From: Microbacterium lemovicicum
Lineage (GTDB): Bacteria > Actinomycetota > Actinomycetes > Actinomycetales > Microbacteriaceae
Reading direction: 5' to 3'
Length of the DNA: 64,000 bases
Assembly: GCF_003991875.1 (NCBI RefSeq)
Contig: NZ_CP031423.1
Location: 2,976,001-3,040,000 of the forward strand
The notes beneath the pieces were generated by a model. It saw nothing but the letters and a program-made list of their open reading frames with translations, was not told the origin of the DNA and did no database searches. A program made the translations under genes and the position numbers. This document shows, piece after piece, positions 1 to 7,923 of the stretch. The first letter of the stretch is position 1. The number at the start of each line of letters is the position of its first letter.

Positions 1-321
1 GGCGATGACCTGGCCGTCTTCGCGGAGAGCGAGCCCGGGTCGCCCGTTCACGCCGACCTCATCGAGCGACGCATTCGACCAATCCACCGCGATCTGAATG
101 AGGGCGGCCGCGAGAGAGGCGCGGCGAGCACCCGAGCGGGAGGGAGCGACGCCCGGTCCGTCGCTGTCGACGACGAGAGTCGCCCGCGGTGCCAACAGTC
201 TCCGGAGTGCAGGCTCGTCTGCGTTCTGCCAGGCGTGAAGAAGCGCGCGTGCGACGTTTCGAGTGCGACGTTGATCGAGCCGCTCCCGCGTGCGCCGACC
301 CGGGAGACGGCGGTACGTCAT
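1..321 (-). CDS. SnoaL/NTF2-fold protein, C-terminus cut by window edge
   Basis: The first 107 residues are visible; the 3' end lies left of the window. After a basic N-terminus, the sequence has the pattern of a SnoaL-like (NTF2-fold) domain: an Ala/Leu helix ending HAWQNAD, LLAPRATLVVDSDG, then a VNGRPGLALREDGQVIA strand pair. This is the fold fused to the C-terminus of ECF41/SigJ sigma factors, here free-standing and only about 900 bases from one. The ATG at 321-319 overlaps the stop of the upstream SDR (ATGA), so the two genes are translationally coupled. It may bind a small ligand or act as an accessory to the sigma factor, but that is inference. Confidence 0.65.
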   Translation of the reverse strand, partial: MTYRRLPGRRTRERLDQRRTRNVARALLHAWQNADEPALRRLLAPRATLVVDSDGPGVAPSRSGARRASLAAALIQIAVDWSNASLDEVGVNGRPGLALREDGQVIA

Positions 322-1085
322 ACCGACACTGCGCTGCGGGTACGTCCCGAGGAGATCCACGCGTCCAGGGACGTCGACCCGTACTGCACTTCCCCGCTGG
401 GCAGCAGCTTGTCGGATTCGATGTTGAAGCCGACAGTCTGCCTGGTGGCATCTTCCACGACGAAGCGTGGGTCATGATCGGCGAGGAGCACGCGGCCGAC
501 GAATCCCGGAAGGGGCATCGGATCGGGACCCCCGAACTCCACGGCGCGCTCGAGCGGACATGAGCGAGCGATCTCGTAGAGAGCATCGGCCACATCGACG
601 GCGGCCACCGGCCGCACCGTCGTCGGGGGGAGATGGATAGTGTCCTCGACGGTGTTCCAGTCGGCGATCGCGCGCGCGAATTCGAAGAATTGTGTGGAGC
701 GCAGGATCGTGAACGGTATGCCGCCGGTGGAGACCACGCGTTCCTGCTCCGCCTTGGCCGCGAAGTAGCCGTCGTCGTGAACGAGCTCCGCTCCGACGAT
801 CGACAGCACGACGTGGTGCGACACGCCCGCGGAGCGCTCGGCCTCCAGCAGCCTGCGAGAGGATTCAGCGAAGAAGTCCTTGCCTTGACGGTCGTCCCGG
901 TGAGACGAGTCGGTGACATCGATGACGACGTCGGCGTCCTCGAGTGCGGCTGCCAGACCGTGGCCGGTGCGGGCATCGACGCCGTGCCGACGGGCCGCGA
1001 CGACGACTGCTTGCGCGGCTTGCTCGAGACGGTCGACGACCAATCGACCGACGTGTCCGGTTCCGCCCATCACCACAACGCGCAT
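318..1085 (-). CDS. SDR-family NAD(P)-binding oxidoreductase/epimerase
   Basis: A 255-residue atypical SDR (NmrA/NAD(P)H-binding type). It opens with a Rossmann strand and the glycine motif GGTGHVGRLV, followed by a basic residue in strand 2 (AARRHG) that favours NADP. There is no classical YxxxK site in the usual place, as in NmrA-like proteins. The ATG at 1085 is preferred over an upstream TTG (1091) because a GAGGG ribosome site lies just upstream. Sugar-nucleotide-epimerase-like oxidoreductases of this kind are the classic partners of ECF41 sigma factors. A promoter-like TGTCACA/CGTC-type element lies 70-100 bases upstream (1156-1182). It is similar to the protein at 2176-2979. Confidence 0.85.
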   Translation of the reverse strand: MRVVVMGGTGHVGRLVVDRLEQAAQAVVVAARRHGVDARTGHGLAAALEDADVVIDVTDSSHRDDRQGKDFFAESSRRLLEAERSAGVSHHVVLSIVGAELVHDDGYFAAKAEQERVVSTGGIPFTILRSTQFFEFARAIADWNTVEDTIHLPPTTVRPVAAVDVADALYEIARSCPLERAVEFGGPDPMPLPGFVGRVLLADHDPRFVVEDATRQTVGFNIESDKLLPSGEVQYGSTSLDAWISSGRTRSAVSV

Positions 1086-1155
1086 GAACAACCCTCTTCT
1101 CCTGAATCACGGCCGCTGGGCGGCCATGCTCGCGGATGCGAGCTCTACAGGGAAT

Positions 1156-1182
1156 GACCGGCGAACACGACGAGATGTGACG
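1156..1182 (-). promoter_or_regulatory. Candidate ECF41-type promoter for the 318-1085 gene
   Basis: Reading the minus strand, CGTCACA (1182-1176), a 16-base spacer and GGTC (1159-1156) match the remembered ECF41 consensus TGTCACA-N16-CGTC at 9 of 11 positions with exact spacing. It lies between the end of the sigma factor gene and the SDR, where a promoter would be needed to uncouple the two. Confidence 0.6.
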
Positions 1183-1185
1183 GCG

Positions 1186-2112
1186 TCAGCCGGCTGAGGT
1201 GTGCTGCTGCTGCTGCTCGAGTGCGGCGAGCTTGTCGGGGTTCATCACCCACATCACCTTCTCAATCGCCTCTTCGCCCACCTCGACACTCAACAGGGCC
1301 TGAATGCGGTCTTCTTGGAGCAGCAGCGCACTCTCTCGCCCGTTGACCTGAATCGTGCGCACCTCGAGGTCATCCCAGAAGCGGAATCTCTCGGCGAAAC
1401 CGCAGAGGAAGCGGACGAGGTGATCGCGTCCCAGGATTTCGCGTCGTGCCGTGTGAGCGACGATGCCGCCGCCGTCCGTGTAGTTCACCGAGTCGGCGGC
1501 GAGAAGAGTTTCCAGTGATGTTGCGTCGCCGCGGCGGGCTGCGTCGAGGAACGCAGTGAAGAAACGATGGTGGTGTTCACGCGACGCCTCACGAGCGGTC
1601 CCGGTCATGAGGTGTTTGCGAGCCCGGCTCACGAGTTGTCTGGATGCAGCCTCTGTGGTGTCGACGATCTCCGCGATGCGTCCGTAGGGGTAGTCGAACG
1701 CTTCGCGAAGAACGTAGGCGGCTCGCTCGGTCGGTGTGAGGCGCTCCATCAGCAGCAGGGTCGCCAAGTGCAACGCCTCCGTCCGCTCGGCGCCGAGAGT
1801 GGGATCGGAAGTCGTGTCCACCGGGCTGGGAAGCCAGGGGCCGATATACGTCTCACGGCGAACCCGGGCGCTCTGCAGGACGTTGATGGCGATACGAGTC
1901 GCTGCTGTCATCAGGAACGCTGCAGGCTCCCGCACGGCGGTGCGATCACACGATTGCCAGCGCAGCCATGTCTCCTGAACGACGTCCTCAGCCTCCGCCG
2001 CGCTGCCGATGATCCGGTATGCGACGCCGAACAAGCGCTTGCGCAACGATGTGAACACCGCCACCGCGTCGTCGTGAACGGGTGGGGAGCTGCAATCGAC
2101 ATCGCTGACCAT
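1186..2112 (-). CDS. sigJ: ECF41-family RNA polymerase sigma factor (SigJ-like)
   Basis: A 308-residue sigma factor with fused C-terminal regulatory domain. Region 2 is seen around residues 15-80 (FTSLRKRLFGVAYRIIGS, AEDVVQETWLRW) and region 4 around 115-170 (LLLMERLTPTERAAYVLREA). The linker carries PWLPSP, close to the ECF41 WLPEP motif. The SnoaL-like domain (about 185-300) has YTDGGG and ends with the diagnostic NPDKL. ATG at 2112 follows AAAGGAG. It sits between two SDR genes, as expected for this family, whose activity is set by the C-terminal domain rather than by a membrane anti-sigma factor. The family assignment is firm; the inducing signal is unknown. Confidence 0.93.
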   Translation of the reverse strand: MVSDVDCSSPPVHDDAVAVFTSLRKRLFGVAYRIIGSAAEAEDVVQETWLRWQSCDRTAVREPAAFLMTAATRIAINVLQSARVRRETYIGPWLPSPVDTTSDPTLGAERTEALHLATLLLMERLTPTERAAYVLREAFDYPYGRIAEIVDTTEAASRQLVSRARKHLMTGTAREASREHHHRFFTAFLDAARRGDATSLETLLAADSVNYTDGGGIVAHTARREILGRDHLVRFLCGFAERFRFWDDLEVRTIQVNGRESALLLQEDRIQALLSVEVGEEAIEKVMWVMNPDKLAALEQQQQHTSAG

Positions 2113-2175
2113 CACCGGCTCCTTTCCCGATCGGAGACCATCCCCGCCATCATGCTCACTCCCCCGCGAAGCATG

Positions 2176-2979
2176 TCATGCCGTCGCCGGCCATGAAGGC
2201 TGCTCGACCTCCGACGACCGGCCGGCGCGCGGCGCGCCGGAACGCCAGTCGCGGAAGCGTGTCGTCGAGATGGTCGCCTGCGGAGATGGGAGGAGGTCGT
2301 AGGGTGCGAGGCGGGCGCCGAAGTACGTGCCGAGGGGGTCGGCGACGACATCGCGCTCGTCATCAGCCCACCGCATCTCCTGACACGCGAGATCCGGCAA
2401 TCGGAAGACATCGGGGCCGGCGAATTCCCTCATCGCGTTCGACGGCTGCGCCACCGAGGCAAGGGCGACGGCCGCCGCTACATCGTCCGCGGCCATCGGT
2501 TGCATGAAGACGTCGGCAAGAGTGGCCACGCCTCCGCGTGTGGAGTCCGCCACGATACTGCGGATGAACTCGAAGAACTGGGTGGCGTGCACGATCGAAT
2601 ACGGTCGCCCGGACTTTGAGATGAGGGCTTCCTGTGACGCCTTGGCCTGAAAGTAGCCGCCTTCGGCTCGCGCGAGGCGGTCGGTGCCCACCACGCTCAG
2701 AGCGACGTGGTGACTCACTCCGGCGGCCGCGCCGTAGGTGAGGAGATTCATCGTCGAGGCGTAGAAGAATTCGCGCGCCGCAGCCTCGTCGATGTAGGAC
2801 GAGTTGGACACATCCACGATGGTGTCCGCCCCCACGAGCGCGTCGTCGAGACCTTCGGCAGTGAACGAATTCACGCCTGTCGCGCGCGCGGCGACGACCA
2901 CGTCGTGTCCATCCCCGCTCAGGCGAGCCACCACTCGAGCGCCGATCAAGCCTGTTCCTCCCACAACCACGATTCGCAA
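2176..2979 (-). CDS. SDR-family NAD(P)-binding oxidoreductase, ECF41 partner
   Basis: A 267-residue NmrA-like SDR, paralogous to the protein at 318-1085: same GGTGLIGARVV nucleotide-binding loop, same LSVVGTDRL and HATQFFEFIRSI blocks. I place the start at TTG 2979 because GGGGGAG lies six bases upstream; an in-frame GTG at 2994 has no ribosome site. It is the first gene of the module and is followed after 63 bases by the sigma factor. The element at 3046-3072 is an excellent ECF41 promoter, so this is the best candidate direct target. The substrate is unknown. Confidence 0.85.
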   Translation of the reverse strand: MRIVVVGGTGLIGARVVARLSGDGHDVVVAARATGVNSFTAEGLDDALVGADTIVDVSNSSYIDEAAAREFFYASTMNLLTYGAAAGVSHHVALSVVGTDRLARAEGGYFQAKASQEALISKSGRPYSIVHATQFFEFIRSIVADSTRGGVATLADVFMQPMAADDVAAAVALASVAQPSNAMREFAGPDVFRLPDLACQEMRWADDERDVVADPLGTYFGARLAPYDLLPSPQATISTTRFRDWRSGAPRAGRSSEVEQPSWPATA

Positions 2980-3045
2980 AACGGTCTCCCCCACTCAGGC
3001 ATATCCAGATCGTCGGGCGGCGAAGAAGCCACGCCTACAAGAACT

Positions 3046-3072
3046 GACAAGGCAGGCCGAGGAATTGTGACA
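3046..3072 (-). promoter_or_regulatory. Candidate ECF41-type promoter for the 2176-2979 gene
   Basis: On the minus strand TGTCACA (3072-3066), 16 bases, then TGTC (3049-3046). The -35-like half is a perfect match and the -10-like half 3 of 4 to TGTCACA-N16-CGTC. It lies about 67 bases upstream of the TTG start. Confidence 0.7.
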
Positions 3073-3099
3073 GCCCTGAATAAGGGATCGAAGCATGTC

Positions 3100-3625
3100 C
3101 GGGGCCGATAGATCGTCCGCCCCCTCGACGAGGGTGAGGTCGCCCTCGGCACAGTGACCATCGGACTCCCGTTCGCGGTTCAGTTCCTCCTGCACGGTCT
3201 TCCGACGGGAGCGGTCGCTTTCCGCGTCGGCAGATGGAACAGCGGTTTCGCGTGTCTTCTCTCCCTCCCGCACGTCGCTGTGGCCTCTTGCCGGTAGGAC
3301 CCCTCAGGACCACCCGTCGACCCGCGCCGTCACGGCGATCATGCGACAGCGCGGGCCGCGGCATCCCGCGACAGAACCGGATCACGCTCCCAGGGGCGCG
3401 CGGTGCTCGTGGTGCTCCGATGTCGACCTGCCCAACGATGTCGTCAGAGTCAGCGCGATGCGCGCCGGCGACGAAGGCCGCCGCGGCGACACGCTGGGCA
3501 CTCTCGTGTGCGCCGAACTCGAATGCGAAGACAACGTGCGACGTCGGACCCGAAGCGCGAACCTCGGCTTCGACGTCGGGGCAGCCCACCGGCGGCGGAT
3601 CGAGATGACGGGTGAAAACACGAAA
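3100..3625. other. Long stretch with no supportable gene
   Basis: I find no reading frame with a recognisable protein. The plus strand from about 3390 to 3610 is open and reads as an acidic/Arg-rich sequence (for example DLPNDVVRVSAMRAGDEG and GDTLGTLVCAELECEDN) but lacks a convincing start. It may be the remains of a gene. It is on the core side of the tRNA scar. Confidence 0.4.
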
Positions 3626-3647
3626 AACCCGCGGAATTCCGCGGGTT
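3626..3647. terminator. Terminator hairpin, probably the original tRNA-Ser(GCT) terminator
   Basis: AACCCGCGG, loop AATT, CCGCGGGTT: a perfect 9-bp stem with a T-run on both strands (TTCTT on plus, TTTTTCG on minus). Read on the minus strand it begins 15 bases after the CCA end of the tRNA-Ser fragment at 3662, the spacing expected of a tRNA gene's own terminator. No comparable hairpin follows the other two copies of the tRNA 3' end. Confidence 0.75.
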
Positions 3648-3661
3648 CTTGAGAAGGTTTC

Positions 3662-3690
3662 GTGGCGGAGACGGAGGGATTCGAAACCCA
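3662..3690 (-). pseudogene. Displaced 3' end of tRNA-Ser(GCT), outer attachment-site scar
   Basis: The 20 bases from 3662 are identical to the 3' end of the intact tRNA-Ser(GCT) at 34605-34624 (acceptor CGTCTCC, discriminator G, CCA and part of the T arm). The next ten match at 5 positions. The T-stem no longer pairs fully, so it is decayed. It is followed on the minus strand by a tRNA-type terminator. This is what an integrase leaves on the far side of an element inserted in a tRNA gene. Confidence 0.7.
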
Positions 3691-3973
3691 TCTGTGGACG
3701 TCGCGGCTGTTCGTGTTGGATCACTATCGGTCACCCTGCCGCGGATTTCCGCCGCAACGATCGTCGACTCCGTACCCGGACGGCGGTCTCGATCGTGCTC
3801 GATCTCGACCATTTGTGGGCAAGATGCGGGCACACGCCGACCCCGCACCCGAATCGGCTCTGAGACGTATCAGGACATCCCTGACGATTCTCCACCAGGA
3901 CACCTCTGACATCTCCTGCGTCGGCGTCGGCTTTGGCTAACGGTGCTCCACGACGAGGGTGCAGCGGAGATTT

Positions 3974-4624
3974 TCAGGAGATGAGCGTGTCCGCGGCCAA
4001 GTGCATGTGGTTCTCTACGGTCGCCGTCGCGATGGTGGCATCGCCGGTCGCGATGGCGTCGACGATCTCCATGTGCCGGGTCACGTCCATGTTGCGGAGC
4101 GCCCGCTCGATGCCGGAGTGGGTGATCGACATGACGATCGACCCTTCGAGTGACCCCCAGGCACGAGCGAGCGTGGAACTGCCGCTCAGCTCGCACAGCA
4201 GCCGGTGGAAATCGAGATCGGTCTGCATGCGATCGCTCAGCGATCCGGCGCCGTCCATGCGTTCGACCGCGGCGCGCAGGCGGGCGACGGCGACGGCGCG
4301 GTCGTCGTGCTCGCAGATCATGCGCGCGGCCAGGGCTTCGAGCGCTCCGCGGACGCGGAAGAGGTCGAGCAGCTCGTCCTGGTTCATCTGTCGCACGAGC
4401 AGACGACCGCGCGACCCCTCCGTGAGGAGGCCTTCGAGTTGGAGGGTGCGCATGGCCTCACGCAGGGTGCCTCGGCTGATGGCGAGCCGTGCCGACATCT
4501 CGATCTCCGAGACGTGCGAGCCCGGAGGCAGTTCGCCGGTGGTGATCGCGCGCCGGAGGGCATCGACGGCCTGCATGCGCAGGGTCGTTCGCTGCAGCCC
4601 CAAGATCGCCGGCTGATCGGTCAT
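3974..4624 (-). CDS. GntR-family regulator, FadR/FCD subfamily
   Basis: A 216-residue GntR protein. A winged helix occupies residues 15-75 (VDALRRAITTGELPPGSHV, ARLAISRGTLREAMRTLQLEGL) and an FCD ligand domain about 85-210. It is separated from the MHS transporter gene by a strong hairpin (4651-4695) and reads in the same direction. Location suggests control of the transporter and of the divergent SDR/transketolase operon at 6222-9780, probably by binding the symmetric AGTCA-N7-TGACT site at 6135-6151. FCD regulators usually sense organic acids or sugar acids; the ligand here is unknown. Confidence 0.9.
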   Translation of the reverse strand: MTDQPAILGLQRTTLRMQAVDALRRAITTGELPPGSHVSEIEMSARLAISRGTLREAMRTLQLEGLLTEGSRGRLLVRQMNQDELLDLFRVRGALEALAARMICEHDDRAVAVARLRAAVERMDGAGSLSDRMQTDLDFHRLLCELSGSSTLARAWGSLEGSIVMSITHSGIERALRNMDVTRHMEIVDAIATGDATIATATVENHMHLAADTLIS

Positions 4625-4650
4625 CGCGCTCCCCCTCCCCGCCTCTCGAG

Positions 4651-4695
4651 TGTAACGAGAGCGGCACGCCGGACCGGCGCGCCGCTCTCGTTACA
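4651..4695 (-). terminator. Intrinsic terminator after the MHS transporter gene
   Basis: TGTAACGAGAGCGGC (4651-4665) and its exact complement GCCGCTCTCGTTACA (4681-4695) form a 15-bp stem around a 15-base GC-rich loop that can also pair. It starts 9 bases after the transporter stop codon. Confidence 0.7.
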
Positions 4696-4704
4696 GCGCG
4701 CCGG

Positions 4705-6048
4705 TCAGCGCGACGTCTGCAGCTGCGAGTCGTCGGCGGAACTCGCCCGCAGCGCGAACTCGCGCTGCGCCCGCGTCCAGGTCTCCGGCGTCAGCACCGC
4801 GGAGATGAATCCGATCAGCGCGTACAGGGCGAACAGCGCCGCCGGTCCGACCCAGCCGAACGAGGTGAACAGCAAGGTCGTGATGAAGGGGGTGAAGCCC
4901 GAGACCATGGCGGAGATCTGGTACGCCAGCGAGGCGCCCGACGTGCGGGTGTTCGCGGTGAACAGCTCCGGGAACCACGCGCCCTGTGCCCCCGCGAGGG
5001 CATTCTGGAAGACCGCGTACGAGAGGACGATGACGACCACGACGAGCGGGTAGACCGCCGTGTTGACGCCCAGGAACATGAGGAAGCCCCAGAACACGCC
5101 GGCAGCCGTCACGATCAGGTAGAGCGGGCGCCGGCCGATCCGGTCGGTGAGGGCGGCCCAGCCCCACGTCGCGAAGATGCCCACCCCGGCGGCGATGCAC
5201 AGGGCCGTCAGCGTCTGCCAGCTCTCGGTGATCTTGTTGGTGTTCAGGTACGAGATCAGGTAGGTGATCGAGACGGCGTAGCCGGCGGTCTCGGCCACCC
5301 GCAGGCCGATGCCGCGCAGGATGTTGCGCCAGTCGGTCTTGATGACCTCCGTCAGCGGGGACTTCAGGATCTTGCCCTCGGCCTTGACGTCCTCGAAGAC
5401 CGGCGACTCCGGAACCTTCGCCCGGATGATGAGCCCGACGATAACCAGCAGGATGCTGGCCAGGAACGGGACGCGCCACGCCCAGTCCCCGGGGAGGTGC
5501 ACGCTGACGAGGAACACGAGGTTGGCGAGGAGGAGGCCGACGGGGAAGCCCGACTGGACGATCCCGGTGAACCGGCCCTTACGGCGCCACGGCGCGTGCT
5601 CGTAGGTCATGAGGATCGCACCGCCCCACTCGGCGCCGAAGGCCAGGCCCTGGATGATGCGGACGATCACCAGCAGGATCGGCGCGGCGATGCCCACTGC
5701 GGCGTAGGTGGGCAGGAGCCCGATGACGAACGTGGCCAGGCCCATCAGGATCAGGGATGCCACGAGCACCGGCTTGCGTCCGACCCGATCGCCCAGATGA
5801 CCGCCGATGATGCCGCCGATCGGGCGGGCGGCGAAGCCGACACCCAGCGTCGCGAACGACAGCAGCGTGCCCGTGACGGGATCGGAGCCCGGGAAGAAGG
5901 CGGTGCCGAAGTAGAGCGCCGCGGCGGTGCCGAACCCGATGAAGTCATACGTCTCGATCACGGCGCCCACACCGGATCCGACGGCGACGCGTCTCGCTTC
6001 GGGAGTTCCGTTGACCGGTCCTCGCATCTTGATGGCTGCTTCGCTCAT
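4705..6048 (-). CDS. MFS transporter, metabolite:H+ symporter (MHS) family
   Basis: A 447-residue, 12-helix inner-membrane permease. Family marks are the N-terminal SGVGAVIETYDFIGFGTAAA, the loop 2-3 motif GGHLGDRVGRKP, and EWGGAILMTYEHAP in the middle, all typical of the MHS family (shikimate, alpha-ketoglutarate and proline/betaine carriers). It faces the SDR/transketolase operon across a 173-base divergent promoter region and probably imports the substrate of that operon. MHS carriers mostly move acids or zwitterions, which argues against a neutral free sugar. The substrate cannot be read from sequence. Confidence 0.9.
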   Translation of the reverse strand: MSEAAIKMRGPVNGTPEARRVAVGSGVGAVIETYDFIGFGTAAALYFGTAFFPGSDPVTGTLLSFATLGVGFAARPIGGIIGGHLGDRVGRKPVLVASLILMGLATFVIGLLPTYAAVGIAAPILLVIVRIIQGLAFGAEWGGAILMTYEHAPWRRKGRFTGIVQSGFPVGLLLANLVFLVSVHLPGDWAWRVPFLASILLVIVGLIIRAKVPESPVFEDVKAEGKILKSPLTEVIKTDWRNILRGIGLRVAETAGYAVSITYLISYLNTNKITESWQTLTALCIAAGVGIFATWGWAALTDRIGRRPLYLIVTAAGVFWGFLMFLGVNTAVYPLVVVVIVLSYAVFQNALAGAQGAWFPELFTANTRTSGASLAYQISAMVSGFTPFITTLLFTSFGWVGPAALFALYALIGFISAVLTPETWTRAQREFALRASSADDSQLQTSR

Positions 6049-6104
6049 CGATCTGCCTTTCTCACAACATTGTGTCCGGCCCGCGTCGCGAGCTGGTGGA
6101 CATC

Positions 6105-6133
6105 AGTATTGAAGGGCGCCCGGTCATTGTCAA
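6105..6133 (-). promoter_or_regulatory. Sigma-70-type promoter of the MHS gene
   Basis: Minus strand: TTGACA (6133-6128), 17 bases, AATACT (6110-6105). It lies 57 bases upstream of the transporter start codon. Confidence 0.5.
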
Positions 6134-6134
6134 C

Positions 6135-6151
6135 AGTCAAACAAACTGACT
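6135..6151. promoter_or_regulatory. Candidate GntR operator in the divergent promoter
   Basis: AGTCA-AACAAAC-TGACT is a perfect 5-bp inverted repeat directly upstream of the MHS -35 box, with a longer outer symmetry CATTG...CAATG (6125-6160). Its position fits a single regulator acting on both divergent units, most simply the GntR protein next door. Confidence 0.45.
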
Positions 6152-6221
6152 CTTGCAATGTCGGTAACCGCGGCCATAGCATCGTCCTGCTGCCGCGAAG
6201 ACGCGGCGGGAAGCAGGAGTC

Positions 6222-6992
6222 ATGACAGAAGCACGCACGGCCGTCCTCACCGGAGCGGCGGCGGAACGCGGAATCGGACAGGCGACGGCCCGGGCATACG
6301 CCGAGGCCGGGTGGGCGATCGCCGTCCTCGATCTCGATGGTGGAGCGGCCGAGCGCGTCGCCGCCGACATCGGTGCAGCATTCGGGGTCGCCGCCTACGG
6401 CGGTCCGATCGATGTCGCCGACGAGTCCTCGGTCGAAGCCGCCCACGCCGCGATCGAGCAGCGCGTCGCCGGCGGGGCGCTCCCCCCCGTGGGGGCGCTG
6501 GCCAACATCGCCGGCATCACCTCGCCGGTGCCGTTCCTCGAAACGACCCTGGACCTGTGGAACAAGGTGATGGCAGTCAATGCCACCGGCACCTATCTGG
6601 TCACCCGCGCATTCCTTCCCGGCATGATCGAGCGCGGCTTCGGTCGCATCGTCAACATGTCGTCGGTGTCCGCGCAGCGCGGCGGCGGCGTGTTCGGCAA
6701 GGTGCCCTATTCCGCCGCCAAGGCCGCCATCCTCGGCTTCACCAAGGCGCTGGCACGCGAACTGGGCTCGACCGGCGTCACCGTGAACGCGGTGACTCCC
6801 GGCGCCGTCGACACCAACATCCGGGTGGGGTCGACCCCGGAGCAGGAGGCAGCGATCGCCCGCGACATCCCCCTCGGCCGTACCGCGACCCCCGAGGAGG
6901 TCGCGGCGGTGTTCGTGTTCCTCTCCAGCGACCAGGCCGGCTACCTGCAGGGCGCCACCATCGACATCAACGGCGGCAGCCACCTGCACTGA
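6222..6992 (+). CDS. SDR-family dehydrogenase
   Basis: A 256-residue classical SDR. Cofactor loop GAAAERGIGQATA (residues 10-22), acidic DLD at the end of strand 2 (NAD preference), NIAG, and catalytic Ser/YSAAK. The C-terminus ends in the usual GATIDINGG block. It is the first gene of a plus-strand operon followed by split transketolase subunits and a TIM-barrel isomerase, so it probably oxidises the imported substrate or an intermediate that the transketolase later cleaves. ATG follows GCAGGAGTC. Exact substrate unknown. Confidence 0.88.
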   Translation: MTEARTAVLTGAAAERGIGQATARAYAEAGWAIAVLDLDGGAAERVAADIGAAFGVAAYGGPIDVADESSVEAAHAAIEQRVAGGALPPVGALANIAGITSPVPFLETTLDLWNKVMAVNATGTYLVTRAFLPGMIERGFGRIVNMSSVSAQRGGGVFGKVPYSAAKAAILGFTKALARELGSTGVTVNAVTPGAVDTNIRVGSTPEQEAAIARDIPLGRTATPEEVAAVFVFLSSDQAGYLQGATIDINGGSHLH

Positions 6993-7032
6993 TCCGCGCG
7001 CCCGCGCAGACCTCGAACGAAGGAGTTTCGAC

Positions 7033-7923
7033 GTGACCACCGCTGTGACCACCCCGGCCCGCGCGGAGCGCATCAGCCGCGTGCGCGACGCCGCTTACCG
7101 GATCCGCCGCAACGCGCTGACGATGGGGGAGGTGCAGGGGCAGGGGTATGTGGGCCAGGCCCTCGGCGCCGCCGACATGTTCGCCGCGGTCTACGCCGGG
7201 GCTCTGCGCTTCCGCCCCGAAGAGCCCGAGTGGGCCGGGCGTGACCGCATGCTGCTGTCCACCGGGCACTACGCCATCGGCCTCTACGCCGCGCTCGCCG
7301 AGGCCGGGGTCATTCCGCTCGAGGAGCTCGACACCTACGGCTCGGACGACTCCCGGCTGCCGATGTCCGGCATGGCCAGCTACACGCCGGGGATGGAGAT
7401 CTCAGGCGGATCACTCGGCCACGGACTGACGGTGGCCGTCGGGATGGCGCTCGGCCTGCGTCTGAAGGGCAGTGACGCGCGCGTCATCAACTTCCTCTCC
7501 GACGGGGAGCTCAACGAGGGCTCCACCTGGGAGGCGGCGATGGCCGCAGCATCCCATCGCCTCGGAAGCCTGATCGCACTGGTGGACATGAACGCCCTGC
7601 AGGCGGACGGTCCGACGGCGGGGGTGCTGCGCATCGAGCCCGCCGAAGAGAAGTGGCGCTCGTTCGGGTGGGGCACGCAGCGCATCGACGGCAACGACCC
7701 CGCCGCCCTCGTCGACGCGTTCGACGCCATCGATGCGCGGGAGCCCGACGGGATGCCCCATGTGATCGTCTGCGACACGCGCGTGGGTCGCGGCGTGCCT
7801 CTGCTGGAGAACCGCGAGAAGGCGCACTTCATGCGCATCGAGGAGCACGAGTGGGCCATCTGCCAGGAGCAGCTGACCACCGGGCACGACGCCGCCGTCG
7901 CGGCACAGGGAGAGATCCGATGA
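7033..7923 (+). CDS. Transketolase, N-terminal (TPP-binding) subunit
   Basis: A 296-residue protein equal to the N-terminal third of transketolase. It has the His-rich GHYAIGLYAAL segment, GGSLGHGLTVAVGMALG, and the thiamine-diphosphate/metal motif SDGELNEGSTWEA ending in the N of MNALQADG. Start GTG 7033 has AAGGAG seven bases upstream. It overlaps the C-terminal subunit by ATGA at 7920-7923, so the two chains are made together and form the active enzyme. Split transketolases in catabolic operons act on unusual ketose phosphates or deoxysugars rather than in the core pentose pathway. Confidence 0.93.
   Translation: MTTAVTTPARAERISRVRDAAYRIRRNALTMGEVQGQGYVGQALGAADMFAAVYAGALRFRPEEPEWAGRDRMLLSTGHYAIGLYAALAEAGVIPLEELDTYGSDDSRLPMSGMASYTPGMEISGGSLGHGLTVAVGMALGLRLKGSDARVINFLSDGELNEGSTWEAAMAAASHRLGSLIALVDMNALQADGPTAGVLRIEPAEEKWRSFGWGTQRIDGNDPAALVDAFDAIDAREPDGMPHVIVCDTRVGRGVPLLENREKAHFMRIEEHEWAICQEQLTTGHDAAVAAQGEIR

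Noticed and set aside
59..976. 305-codon minus-strand open frame at the left edge
   Set aside because: It is the shadow of the SDR and SnoaL genes in another frame; the composition is Ser/Arg/Pro-rich without domains.
3035..3724. Long minus-strand open frame across the tRNA scar and terminator
   Set aside because: It runs straight through a perfect terminator hairpin and a tRNA fragment, has Arg/Pro-rich chance composition and no ribosome site.
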